64,000 nt of DNA from JAYEHL01 sp041653935 (lineage in GTDB: Bacteria > Chloroflexota > Dehalococcoidia > E44-bin15). The position numbers and the translations under genes were made by a program. Of the stretch, positions 51,202-59,375 are shown in pieces. Position 1 is the first letter of the stretch, and every line of letters starts with the position of its first letter. The notes under the pieces were generated by a model. That model worked only from the letters and a program-made list of their open reading frames with translations, had not been told where the DNA came from and made no database searches. Location: positions 186,001 to 250,000 of the forward strand of contig JBAZEO010000002.1 in assembly GCA_041653935.1 (NCBI GenBank), written 5' to 3'.

Positions 51202-51978
51202 TCATGGAAGGCGCTGAAAATAGATCAGCCTGCAGTTGATATCGAGGTCCTCTTCGGGTGTGGTCATGGGTATATCCGTACTGAAAGTTTTCATCAGCCT
51301 CTCATCATAGATGGCCTGCGGGTATATTGCCCTCAACCTTTTAACAACATTGATGAAGTTGGCCGTGGATGAGAGGGTTGTCTCCGCGCCCAGAAATGAA
51401 TAGTCTATATCATATTGCAGTATCTCCACCCTGGGCTCCGATAACGCCCGCTCGTAGAACCTCAGGAACCACTCATTCTCGGGAGTCACTGTTTTTGGCT
51501 TCTCTTTAACCTTCTTAAAGATAGGAATGCCGCCCGTCATCAGCGTGGCCCCAACATTTAACTTCCGCTTGGTCTTCGCCGTCGCATCCTCCACCTCCGG
51601 ATCAGGATGCCTCGTCCCCTTGATGATCAGGAAAACCGACCCCGCCCCCAGCGTTACCCCCTCGCCACCCTCCGCCTTGAACGTCACCCCCCTGTCCCCG
51701 AACTCCAGGGTCTTGGCCCTCACCCCCTGGAAAGGCCCGCGCAGCTCGGCATCGCTGCACACTATAGTGGTCAGCCCCGTCTCCCTCAGCTTGCACGCCA
51801 GCGCCTTGGCTTCCGCCACCCCAACGCAGCGGGCAACGACCCGCGGGATGCTGCCCGCCAGGAGGAGACGCGTCTGGTAAGCATCCTTGCCAATGATCCC
51901 GGACACAGCTTTAGCCAGATTAATACTGGGATAATCCTGAGGAATTACTGCCACGTATACGATTTCAACTTCAGCCAT
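51202..51978 (-). CDS. Hypothetical protein
   Basis: A 258-residue soluble protein. The N-terminal 95 residues (NLAKAVSGIIGKDAYQTRLLLAG, then VGVAEAKALACKLRETGLTTIVCSD) form an alpha-beta unit recalling the ribosomal-L7/L12-like or ACT-like folds that handle amphipathic helices. The middle has LEFGDRGVTFKAEGGEGVTL strands and the C-terminus ends in an LDINCRLIYFQRLP strand. No catalytic residues or membrane segments are evident. GC-rich, with codon use like the core genes, so probably native. Function unknown. A terminator or promoter on this strand was not recognised. Confidence 0.65.
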   Translation of the reverse strand: MAEVEIVYVAVIPQDYPSINLAKAVSGIIGKDAYQTRLLLAGSIPRVVARCVGVAEAKALACKLRETGLTTIVCSDAELRGPFQGVRAKTLEFGDRGVTFKAEGGEGVTLGAGSVFLIIKGTRHPDPEVEDATAKTKRKLNVGATLMTGGIPIFKKVKEKPKTVTPENEWFLRFYERALSEPRVEILQYDIDYSFLGAETTLSSTANFINVVKRLRAIYPQAIYDERLMKTFSTDIPMTTPEEDLDINCRLIYFQRLP

Positions 51979-52155
51979 AAGCGTCCCGGCCTTATATGCG
52001 CCAAATGTTACACTATCTTACTGCCGTTATCAATAATAGTTTAGTGAAGGATGAAAATGGATTAGTGCATATTAGGCAAGAAATATCCGATTCCCTTATG
52101 ATTAGACTAACAAACTAAAGGTCTATCAGAAAAAACATGAGGTGTAACACGTAGT

Positions 52156-53025
52156 TTATTTCTTATCAGGAATTAACCCATTCTTAATCAAGTAGCTACG
52201 ACCTTTGAAACTTAACTTATAACTGTTACCAAATACATAATTCTGCAACCAAGAGATATATTTATCACCTGCCAACTTTTCAAGGTAAAATTTAGTTTTG
52301 GTACGGGGTGAATTGAGTTTAGACAAAATGTAGGATTCTTTTACTTCTTCTTCCCCAGCTTCTTCTCTTTTGGCAAGCAGCAAAAGTATCTGTAACTCTT
52401 CATCTACAACTTTTTCAAAGGCATCCAAGGACAATCTCAGAATCGACGAATTGGAATCACCCTTAATAACTTTAACACTAGGCTTATCCTTCTTCTCTGG
52501 AGATAACTTGTCTGGACCACATGCTTGGCGAACCGTTTTTGTTAAATGCCCACTGAGCTTCTCACGAAGACTAGCAGTCCCATCATACTCGTTGATAAGC
52601 CCACCGTCCTTGCACTTCTGTTTAAAATCTTGCAGGCGTTCGTATTGTTTAGTATCCAACTTGCGCTGTGGAATCGATGCTAATGAGAAGTACAACATAA
52701 CTGGTTTTCCTGATTTGATAAACTGCTCGATTTCCTCGGCAGTTCCAGATTCTGCTGCTTCAGTCTTCGTCCCAATGCGACTCCAGAAAACACCTACTAG
52801 TATGTCACAATACTCAACTAGCTGACGATTTAATAATACCTGCGGAGAAGCCCCCATCTCTGGCGTAGAATGAGTCTCCCACATAACCGGGAGCAAGACT
52901 ACTCCAAAGCTTTCAGAATTTGTAGCATTCCATAATTCAATAACTTCTGATATCGCTTCACGTTCTCTTTTAACATCACTAGGAGAAGCAATTAAAACTC
53001 GATAAACTGTTGCTTTATATGCCAT
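52156..53025 (-). CDS. DUF4062-domain protein with C-terminal winged-helix-like part
   Basis: A 289-residue protein. The N-terminal domain starts YRVLIASPSDVKREREAISEVIELWN (residues 8-33) and continues with DILVGVFWSRIGT, the signature of DUF4062, a TIR/flavodoxin-like domain often linked to signalling or defence NTPases. The C-terminal third (DEELQILLLLAKREEAGEEEV, FYLEKLAGDKYISWL) resembles a winged helix-turn-helix. The start is the ATG 10 bases after GGAGG, not the one 27 bases earlier. It is markedly AT-rich compared with dnaE beside it, suggesting recent transfer. No STAND NTPase domain is attached. Confidence 0.72.
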   Translation of the reverse strand: MAYKATVYRVLIASPSDVKREREAISEVIELWNATNSESFGVVLLPVMWETHSTPEMGASPQVLLNRQLVEYCDILVGVFWSRIGTKTEAAESGTAEEIEQFIKSGKPVMLYFSLASIPQRKLDTKQYERLQDFKQKCKDGGLINEYDGTASLREKLSGHLTKTVRQACGPDKLSPEKKDKPSVKVIKGDSNSSILRLSLDAFEKVVDEELQILLLLAKREEAGEEEVKESYILSKLNSPRTKTKFYLEKLAGDKYISWLQNYVFGNSYKLSFKGRSYLIKNGLIPDKK

Positions 53026-53143
53026 CGAACTGCATCCTCCAAACACACTCACATACTGACTTTTTCGTATACCATAGCATACAGTAGCTTCAAAACGTAG
53101 TCAACATAAAATGTTACAAACAAGAGGCAATTAAGAAGAATAT

Positions 53144-56100
53144 TTACTCCACCACCACATTGCCCTCGCCGACGATCTCGACGAGGCGTTTGTGCAGCTC
53201 GGGGGTGTAAGCCGCGGCGGGGAGGCGCACGGTGTCGCCGCCGTTGGAACCTTCCACGCGCAGACGCACGTCGTCCTTGCCCGGGTACTGCTTGACGATA
53301 TCGAATAACTTCTTTAAAAGGTCGACGTCCGACTCTTTGCTCTCGCTCTCAGCAACGGTGATACGTATCTTGCGCTTCGGGATCGGCGGCGGAGGCGGCT
53401 CGGGCTCATCATCCGGAAGATATAACCGGGCGCTGTCCACGCTCACCTGTATCTGTTCGCGGCGCAACTGGACCTTGCCTTCGACGAGAAGGAGTTTGCC
53501 CTCCTCCCACAGGTCCTTGGTGCGCTGATAAACCTCGGGCCAGACGTTCATGGAAACGGTCCCATCCAGGTCTTCAAGCGTTGCCGCCACGAAGGGCTTG
53601 CTCTCCCGCGTGAAGAGGTGGCGCACGCTGGATAACATGCCGGCGATGGTCAGCGTCTTGCCGACCATGGTCTCGTCGATCTGTCCGCAGAGCGTGGTGT
53701 GCATGGCCGCCAGCTTCTTCGAGGCGCTGCTGAACGGGTGCTCCGAGAGGTACAGGCCGAGAAGCTCGTGCTCCCAGGCCAGCCGCTCGCTCTTGGGCGC
53801 ATCCACACCCGCCAGTTCGAGCTCGGGGAGCGGCGTCGGCACGCTCTCGCCGAAGAGGTCGAACATGGTGGTCTGCCCTGTCTCCTGCAGGCGGTGTTCG
53901 CGCTGCGCCAGGGAAAGAATGCGGTCGATGCTGGCCAGCAGCACGCCGCGTTTGCCCAGCGCGTCCAGCGCGCCGACCTTGATCAAGCTCTCCATCACCT
54001 TCTTGTTCACCGAGCGCATGTCGGCGCGGCGGCACAGGTCGGCGATGGACTGGTACTCGCCCTCTGCGCGGGCGGCGATGATGGGCTCCACGGCGCCTCC
54101 GCCCACGTTCTTGATGGCGCTGAGGCCGAAGCGTATGGCATCGCCGTTATCGGTTTTCTCGATAGAGAATTCCACGCGGCTCTTATTGATATCGGGAGGG
54201 AGGACCTTTATGCCCATGCGGACGCAGTCGCTCACGGCGGAGCGTATCTTCTCCGGCTGCCCCACGTGCCTGGTCATCAGCGAGCACATGAACTCTGCCG
54301 GATAATTCGCTTTGAAATAGGCCGTCTCGTAGGCGATCATAGCGTAGCTCGTGCTGTGCGCCTTATTGAAGGCATAGCCGGCGAATGGCTCGATGAGTTC
54401 AAAGACCTGGGTGGCCAGCTTCTGTGTGAAACCCTTCTTCTTGGCCCCGGCGATGAAGTTGGCCTTCTCCTTCTGCATGACCTCGGGTATCTTCTTGCCC
54501 ATAGCCTTACGGAAGATATCGGCGGCGCCCAGGCTGTAGCCGGCGAAGGCCTGCACGATGAACAGCACCTGGTCCTGGTAAACGATGATGCCGTAGGTGT
54601 CGCGCAGGATATTGGCCAGGTCGGGATGGGGGAACTCGACAGGTTCCAGCCCTTGCTTGGCCTTGATGAAGCGCGGGATGTGCTGCATCGGGCCCGGGCG
54701 GTAGAGAGCGATCATGGCGGCGATATCGCCGAAGGTCGACGGTTTGAGGTCTTTCACGAAGGCGCGCATGCCGCCGCCCTCGAGCTGGAACACGCCCGTA
54801 GTCTCGCCCGCGGCCAGCAGCCCGAATGTTTTAGCATCATCGAGAGGGAGATTGTTCAGTTCGACCTTGACTCCCCTGTTCGCGGCGATCAGTTCCACCG
54901 TCTTTGCAAGAACAGTCAGGTTGATGAGCCCAAGTATGTCCATCTTCAGGAGGCCGATCTTGGCGATATCGTCCATGGAGAACTGCGTCATAGCGATGGC
55001 GCCCTCGTCGGCCCGCGTCGGGCGCTGCAATGGCACATACCTGGTCAGCGGCTCTTTCGATATGACGATGCCGGCGGCATGGGTCGATGCATGTCTTGAT
55101 ATCCCCTCAAGCCGTTTCGCATCATCGATCAGCATCTTCACCGCCTCATCGGCGGCGTACATCTGTGACAGCTCCGGATTTTCCTCCAGCGCCCGCTCCA
55201 GCGTTATGTTCGGGGCCGCGGGAACAAGCTTGGCCACGCGGTCGACGTCGCCGTAGGGCATGCCCAGCGCGCGGCCCACATCCCGGACCGCGGCGCGCGC
55301 CCCGAAGGTGCCGAAGGTGATTATCTGCGCCACGCACTCGGCGCCCCACTTCTGCGCCGCATAGGTGATGACCTCGTCGCGGCGGTCGTCCTGAAAATCA
55401 AGGTCTATATCAGGCATCTCCTTGCGCTCCAGGTTAAGGAAGCGCTCGAAGACGAGATTGTGCTCTATGGGATCGATATCGGTGATTCCCAGTACGTACA
55501 GCACCAGGCTGGCTGCGGCGCTGCCGCGCACGCCGACCAGGATGCCGCGCTTCCGGGCATAGGAAACCAGGTCGCCGACAACGAGGAAGTAGTTGGCGAA
55601 ATTAGTCTTCTGGATAACATGCAGCTCGTACTCCAGCCGCTCGGCAAGCTGTGGCGACGGCGTACCGTAGCGCCGCGCCATCCCTTCGCGGCACAGCTTC
55701 TCCAGGTATTTATCGGCGGTCAGCCCCCTTGGCAGTTCCACCTCTGGCAGAAGCTGCCTGCCGAACTCCAGCTCCAGGTTGCACATATCGGCCACGCGCT
55801 GGGTGTTGTCCACGGCCTCCGGGATATCGGCGAAGAGCTGCCTCATCTCCTCCTCGCTGGTGAAGTAGAAGGTATCGCCCATGGAGTACCTGCCGGGGTC
55901 GTACATGGTGGTGTTGCGCTGTACGCAGAGCAGGAGATCGTGGGCGCGGAAGTCATCCTTCAGCGTGTAGTGCACGTCGTTGGTGGCCACCATCGGTATC
56001 TCCAGCTCATGGCTCAGTTCGATGAGCAGCGGGTTGACCTTATCCAGCTCGGCAATGGGATGACGCTGAATCTCGAAGTAGAAATCGCCGAACGTTTCCT

Positions 56101-56578
56101 TGTACCACAGCGCCGCCTCCCGCGCCTCATTGGTACGCCCCTCCAGCAGCAGGCGCGGCACCTCCCCCTGCAGACAGCCGGACAGTGCGATGATACCTTC
56201 GCGGTGCTTGACCAGCAGCTCGCGGTCCACGCGCGGCTTGTAGTAGAAGCCCTCCAGGTGCGCCTTGGAGTTGAGCTGGGTCAGGTTATGATATCCTGTT
56301 TCGTTCCTGGCCAGCAGCGTGACATGGTACGGATTCTTGTCCGCAACGTCCTTCTGCTCACGACCCCGCGGCGCCACATACATCTCACAGCCTATGATGG
56401 GCTTGATGCCGGCCTCCCGGGCGGCGCGATAGAACTGGATCACGCCATACATCACGCCGTGGTCGGTGACGGCCACGCTGTTCATGCCCAGCTCTTTGGC
56501 GCGGGCGACGAGCTGCGTGATGCGGCACAATCCGTCCAGAAGGCTGTATTCCGTGTGAACATGAAGGTGGGTAAACAT
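53144..56578 (-). CDS. dnaE: DNA polymerase III alpha subunit
   Basis: A 1144-residue replicative polymerase of the DnaE1 type. The N-terminal PHP domain begins HLHVHTEYSLLDG (residues 4-16). The palm carries the catalytic aspartates in PDIDLDFQDDRRDEVI near 398-413. FNKAHSTSYAMIAYETAYFKANYP near 735-758 belongs to the fingers, and YRPGPMQHIPRF near 615-626 to the tidy binding groove. The C-terminus has an OB-fold (KTLTIAGMLSSVRHLFTRESKPF) and a final tau-binding-like domain. All domains are present. There is no operon partner on the minus strand. Confidence 0.96.
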   Translation of the reverse strand: MFTHLHVHTEYSLLDGLCRITQLVARAKELGMNSVAVTDHGVMYGVIQFYRAAREAGIKPIIGCEMYVAPRGREQKDVADKNPYHVTLLARNETGYHNLTQLNSKAHLEGFYYKPRVDRELLVKHREGIIALSGCLQGEVPRLLLEGRTNEAREAALWYKETFGDFYFEIQRHPIAELDKVNPLLIELSHELEIPMVATNDVHYTLKDDFRAHDLLLCVQRNTTMYDPGRYSMGDTFYFTSEEEMRQLFADIPEAVDNTQRVADMCNLELEFGRQLLPEVELPRGLTADKYLEKLCREGMARRYGTPSPQLAERLEYELHVIQKTNFANYFLVVGDLVSYARKRGILVGVRGSAAASLVLYVLGITDIDPIEHNLVFERFLNLERKEMPDIDLDFQDDRRDEVITYAAQKWGAECVAQIITFGTFGARAAVRDVGRALGMPYGDVDRVAKLVPAAPNITLERALEENPELSQMYAADEAVKMLIDDAKRLEGISRHASTHAAGIVISKEPLTRYVPLQRPTRADEGAIAMTQFSMDDIAKIGLLKMDILGLINLTVLAKTVELIAANRGVKVELNNLPLDDAKTFGLLAAGETTGVFQLEGGGMRAFVKDLKPSTFGDIAAMIALYRPGPMQHIPRFIKAKQGLEPVEFPHPDLANILRDTYGIIVYQDQVLFIVQAFAGYSLGAADIFRKAMGKKIPEVMQKEKANFIAGAKKKGFTQKLATQVFELIEPFAGYAFNKAHSTSYAMIAYETAYFKANYPAEFMCSLMTRHVGQPEKIRSAVSDCVRMGIKVLPPDINKSRVEFSIEKTDNGDAIRFGLSAIKNVGGGAVEPIIAARAEGEYQSIADLCRRADMRSVNKKVMESLIKVGALDALGKRGVLLASIDRILSLAQREHRLQETGQTTMFDLFGESVPTPLPELELAGVDAPKSERLAWEHELLGLYLSEHPFSSASKKLAAMHTTLCGQIDETMVGKTLTIAGMLSSVRHLFTRESKPFVAATLEDLDGTVSMNVWPEVYQRTKDLWEEGKLLLVEGKVQLRREQIQVSVDSARLYLPDDEPEPPPPPIPKRKIRITVAESESKESDVDLLKKLFDIVKQYPGKDDVRLRVEGSNGGDTVRLPAAAYTPELHKRLVEIVGEGNVVVE

Positions 56579-57016
56579 GGGTATTTCATTATAACAGTTT
56601 CAGGCGATCGGCTCCATCTGTGCAAAGACCCTACCCTCACCCTGACCCTCTCCCTGCGGAGGGAGAGGGAAGTATTTTTAAAGGAACTCCCCCTAACCCC
56701 CTCTTCTAAAAAGAGGGGGAATTAGAACGTCTGGGGAACGTTGATCTATTCCTACAGCCCTCTTCTTCTTAGGAAGAGGTTAATGCGAACTCCCCCTTGT
56801 CCCCCTCTTTAATCAAAGAGGGGGAACTAACTACGTAACTCACCCCATCCCTCTCATTTCATGAGAGGTTAGCTATTCACAGAGGTGCAGGAGAACTTTC
56901 TCCTGACGAGGGACCTGGGGGTGTCCCCCAGATTTTTTAATTTCCCCCAAGAGTGGGGGATAAAGGGGGCTGACACCCTGCATCTATTTGTTGACAGCGG
57001 TGCTATAATAACCCCC
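56579..57016. repeat. Repeat-filled gap between dnaE and folC
   Basis: No gene. It contains GACCCTCTCCCT/AGGGAGAGGG (56644-56668), CCCCCTCTTCT/AAGAGGGGG (56697-56719), further CT-rich hairpins, and copy E of the multi-hairpin family at 56882-56975. In copy E stem 2 reads CTGGGGG/CCCCCAG and stem 1 CAGGAGAA/TTCTCCTG, both compensated relative to other copies. Confidence 0.75.
57001..57009 (+). promoter_or_regulatory. Extended -10 promoter giving a leaderless folC transcript
   Basis: TG-C-TATAAT ends 7 bases before the ATG at 57017, exactly where transcription would start, and there is no ribosome-binding site between. A TTGACA 7 bp upstream is too close to be its -35 box. Confidence 0.55.
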
Positions 57017-58336
57017 ATGACTTACCGCGAAGCTATCAAATACATCCTCAGCTTCACCGACTACGAGAAGCTGCCTGCCTCATCCTACTCCGCCGCCGAC
57101 TTCGACCTGCGACGCGTGGAGGAGCTGCTGCACCGTCTGGGCGACCCGCACCTGGGCCCGCGCACGGTGCACATCGCCGGCACCAAGGGCAAGGGCAGCA
57201 CCGCAGCCATGATGGCCTCCGCGCTCACGGCGGCGGGACACCGCACCGGGCTCTACACCTCGCCGCACCTGCACACCTTCCGCGAGCGCATCCGCATCGA
57301 CGGAGAGATGATAAGCGAGGCAGAGTTCGCAACGACGGTTGAAGGGATCAAGCCGCATGTAGAGACGACCAACAGTCAGGCGACCTTCGGGAAGCTGACT
57401 ACGTTCGAGGTGCTGACGGTCGCGGCCTTCGCATATTTCAAGAAAAGCGGCGTCCGGTTCCAGGTGCTTGAGACCGGGCTGGGCGGACGCCTCGACGCCA
57501 CGAATGTCGCCAAACCCGAGGTCTGCATCATCACACCGATAAGCCTTGATCACACCGAGATACTGGGCAGCACCATCGCAGAGATAGCGCGGGAAAAGGC
57601 CGGAATCATCAAGCCTGGCGCCATAGTGATCGTCGCGCCGCAGAACCCCAACGCAATGGGCGTCATAAAAGAAGCCGCAGCACGCAATAAAAACCGAATC
57701 ATAAACGTGGGCAGCGATGTGACCTGGCGCATACTGGACTTCAACCTCAACGGTCAGGAGTTCGAGATAACGACCAAATCCGGTGCCCGTCAATTTAAAA
57801 TACCGCTGCTGGGAAAACATCAGATCGAGAACGCGGCGGTAGCGGTAGCCGCGCTTGAAGCCCTGGGCATCGACTACGAATCAATCTTCAGGGGGCTGGC
57901 GAACGTGCGCTGGCCGGGGCGGCTGGAGATAATTCGGGACGAGCCTATCGTACTCGTCGACGGGGCGCACAACGCCGACTCGGCGCGGCGCCTAAGTGAG
58001 GCGATAAAAGAATACATTAGATACGACGACATGATACTGGTCATCGGAGCGTCCTCCGATAAAGATATCAAGGGCATGCTGGTGGAGCTGGCCCCACTGG
58101 CGGACAAGATAATCGCTACAAAATCGACGCATCCCCGCGCACTCCCCATAAACACCCTGCTCAATGAGATAGAGAAGCTGGACCGAAAGGCGGCATACTT
58201 CTCCAGCGTATCCGAAGCCGTGGGTCAGGCCCTGCTCACTGCGTGGCCGCACGACCTGATATGCGTCACCGGCTCGCTCTTCGTCGTCGCCGAGGCCATC
58301 GAGCACATCAAGGGAATAAAGCGCGACAGCCTGTGA
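57017..58336 (+). CDS. folC: Folylpolyglutamate synthase / dihydrofolate synthase
   Basis: A 439-residue Mur-ligase-fold enzyme adding glutamate to folates. The P-loop GTKGKGST is at residues 55-62, followed by TGLYTSPHLHTFRERI (75-90), the ATP/folate-binding TGLGGRLDATN near 154-164, and ISLDHTEILGSTIAEIAREKAGI near 176-198. The C-terminal domain has VLVDGAHNADSARRL near 312-326. The ATG at 57017 is chosen because an upstream extension in this frame comes from the repeat copy E, and the extended -10 lies just before this codon. It is likely translated from a leaderless mRNA. Confidence 0.94.
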   Translation: MTYREAIKYILSFTDYEKLPASSYSAADFDLRRVEELLHRLGDPHLGPRTVHIAGTKGKGSTAAMMASALTAAGHRTGLYTSPHLHTFRERIRIDGEMISEAEFATTVEGIKPHVETTNSQATFGKLTTFEVLTVAAFAYFKKSGVRFQVLETGLGGRLDATNVAKPEVCIITPISLDHTEILGSTIAEIAREKAGIIKPGAIVIVAPQNPNAMGVIKEAAARNKNRIINVGSDVTWRILDFNLNGQEFEITTKSGARQFKIPLLGKHQIENAAVAVAALEALGIDYESIFRGLANVRWPGRLEIIRDEPIVLVDGAHNADSARRLSEAIKEYIRYDDMILVIGASSDKDIKGMLVELAPLADKIIATKSTHPRALPINTLLNEIEKLDRKAAYFSSVSEAVGQALLTAWPHDLICVTGSLFVVAEAIEHIKGIKRDSL

Positions 58337-58364
58337 TACACAGGATATCTTGCAACAACGTACC

Positions 58365-58506
58365 GAGGGCGTGCAGAGGGGCTTCCCTCTGCCGGGGTTT
58401 TAGGGGTGTCCCCTAATTTATTATTCTGGTCCCCCAACGTATGGGGGACTAACAGGGGGTTCGGTTATTGTTTCCCCCTTTCAAAGGGGGACAGCAGAGA
58501 GTTGAC
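58365..58506 (+). repeat. Multi-hairpin interspersed repeat, copy F
   Basis: Stem 1 is GCAGAGGG/CCCTCTGC and stem 2 TTAGGGG/CCCCTAA, each changed on both arms relative to copies A-D. The element ends in GAGTTGACA, which serves as the -35 box of the RNA unit that follows. Confidence 0.85.
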
Positions 58507-58531
58507 ACCCTCCTTTACATCATGCTAAAAT
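58502..58531 (+). promoter_or_regulatory. Promoter of tandem RNA unit 1
   Basis: TTGACA, an 18-bp spacer, then TAAAAT. The -35 box is the last six bases of repeat copy F. Confidence 0.6.
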
Positions 58532-58551
58532 CACGGCGGTTTATTAAAAAG

Positions 58552-58658
58552 CTATCCGAGTTGCCTGGCCTAAACCGGTAAAAAAGGTATGGCGGGCGAC
58601 CGATACGGCGCAGATGGAAACGCCTGCACCCCCCGTTGTGGAAAGGAGAGCTCGATAG
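58552..58658 (+). ncRNA. Structured RNA element 1 (Moco-riboswitch-like)
   Basis: A closing stem (CTAT-c-CGAG with CTCGATAG) encloses CCTAAACC paired toward GGTATGG, a layout like a GAAA-tetraloop receptor. Next come GCGACCGA and a hairpin GGCGCAG/CTGCACC whose loop contains GGAAAC, then CCCCGTTGTGGAAAGGAG. The order matches what I recall of the molybdenum-cofactor riboswitch, but this was not checked with a covariance model. It is followed by a terminator rather than a gene. Confidence 0.6.
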
Positions 58659-58673
58659 TTTGTTTTGTATTTG

Positions 58674-58705
58674 AGCGCCTCCCGCAACGAGGCGCTTTTT
58701 ATTTT
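58674..58705 (+). terminator. Terminator of RNA unit 1
   Basis: AGCGCCTC/GAGGCGCT (8 bp) with a 7-base loop and a T5 run. It is 15 bases downstream of the element's closing stem, the usual expression-platform distance. Confidence 0.85.
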
Positions 58706-58814
58706 AACCAAATTAAATAAGACCCTAATAAACCTGCCGTTGAAGGCGGTGGTCTGCCCTGGCCCCCGCCTTCAACCATTTAAGCGGAACTGAATCTACA
58801 ACCTATAATCGAGT

Positions 58815-58844
58815 TTGACACCATCCATCGCTTCATGTTAGAAT
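58815..58844 (+). promoter_or_regulatory. Promoter of tandem RNA unit 2
   Basis: TTGACA, an 18-bp spacer, then TAGAAT. The surrounding sequence (ATC-CATC-CTTCATG type spacer and the following CGGTTT-TTAAAAAGC) parallels unit 1, showing that the promoter was duplicated with the RNA. Confidence 0.7.
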
Positions 58845-58867
58845 CACCCCGGTTTGTTAAAAAGCGA

Positions 58868-58968
58868 TCCGAGTTGTCCGGCCTAAACCAGCAAAATGGC
58901 ATGGCCTGGCGACCGATACGGCGCAGATGGAAACGCCTGCACCCCCCATTGTGGAAAGGAGAGCTGCT
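58868..58968 (+). ncRNA. Structured RNA element 2 (Moco-riboswitch-like)
   Basis: Nearly the same core as element 1: CCGAGTTG, CCGGCCTAAACCA paired toward TGGCATGG, GGCGACCGATACGG, GCGCAGATGGAAACGCCTGCACC region and GTGGAAAGGAGAG. Differences from element 1 fall partly in stems (CCGG/AGG versus CCAG/TGG arms). Again a terminator follows and no gene. Confidence 0.6.
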
Positions 58969-58985
58969 AATAGTCGTGTGCTTTG

Positions 58986-59016
58986 TAGCGCCTCCTTCCA
59001 AGGGGGCGCTATTTTT
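58986..59016 (+). terminator. Terminator of RNA unit 2
   Basis: TAGCGCCTCC/GGGGGCGCTA (10-bp stem with one T-G pair), loop TTCCAA plus A, then T5. Confidence 0.85.
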
Positions 59017-59039
59017 GTGAATTGAATATAGAAATTTAC

Positions 59040-59156
59040 TCTCCGATCTGCCCGGCCTAAATCCCGGATGATGGGACAGGGTCTGCAGACGGCAGGCGCA
59101 AGCCTCAAGGGTTTGAAGGGAAATCTTCAAGCCTCCCGTGTTAGGAAAGGAGATTT
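59040..59156 (+). ncRNA. Structured RNA element 3 (divergent), leader of the dockerin gene
   Basis: It keeps the same order of blocks (CCGATCTGCCCGGCCTAAA, a TCCC/GGGA arm, a GGC-GCAA-GCC hairpin, GGTTTGAAG/CTTCAAGCC with GGAAAT loop, then TCCCGTGTTAGGAAAGGAG), but most stem sequences differ from elements 1 and 2. The 9-bp GAAA-loop hairpin replaces the 7-bp one by compensated changes. TCTCC/GGAGA may close it. It lies 220 bases before the 505-residue secreted protein. Confidence 0.55.
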
Positions 59157-59178
59157 AGTGGGATATCAAGGTAATAGC

Positions 59179-59205
59179 GTGTGCGCTTCGACAAGAAGCG
59201 CACAC
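59179..59205 (+). other. Long hairpin without T run after RNA element 3
   Basis: GTGTGCGCTTC/GAAGCGCACAC (11 bp, loop GACAA). It takes the place of the terminators of units 1 and 2 but lacks the T tract, so transcription should continue into the secreted-protein gene. The remaining 170 bases to that gene hold nothing recognised. Confidence 0.6.
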
Positions 59206-59375
59206 AGTCGACCACATAGACTAACTCCGCTGTTTACAATCTCCTCTTTTGTTATTCCTATCGCGTTACCCATGTCCACGCTGAGCTATTCCGATGGAAA
59301 TAGAACCGTTGATATATCCGGTAGTACTTTAACCTTTTACACGAGCAGTCAAAGAAAATGTCTAGGGGGAAATAG

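Noticed and set aside
58365..58506. CRISPR-like array in the repeat-rich regions
   Set aside because: Repeats are hairpin elements at irregular distances. No constant direct repeats with unique spacers of equal size and no cas genes were found.
58552..58970. GEMM (c-di-GMP-I) riboswitch, because of the GGCCTAAACC string
   Set aside because: The 5' half with its GAAA hairpin, and the GCACAGGG and GCAAAG blocks, are missing, and the GAAA hairpin here comes after, not before, the receptor-like arm. The Moco-like layout fits better.
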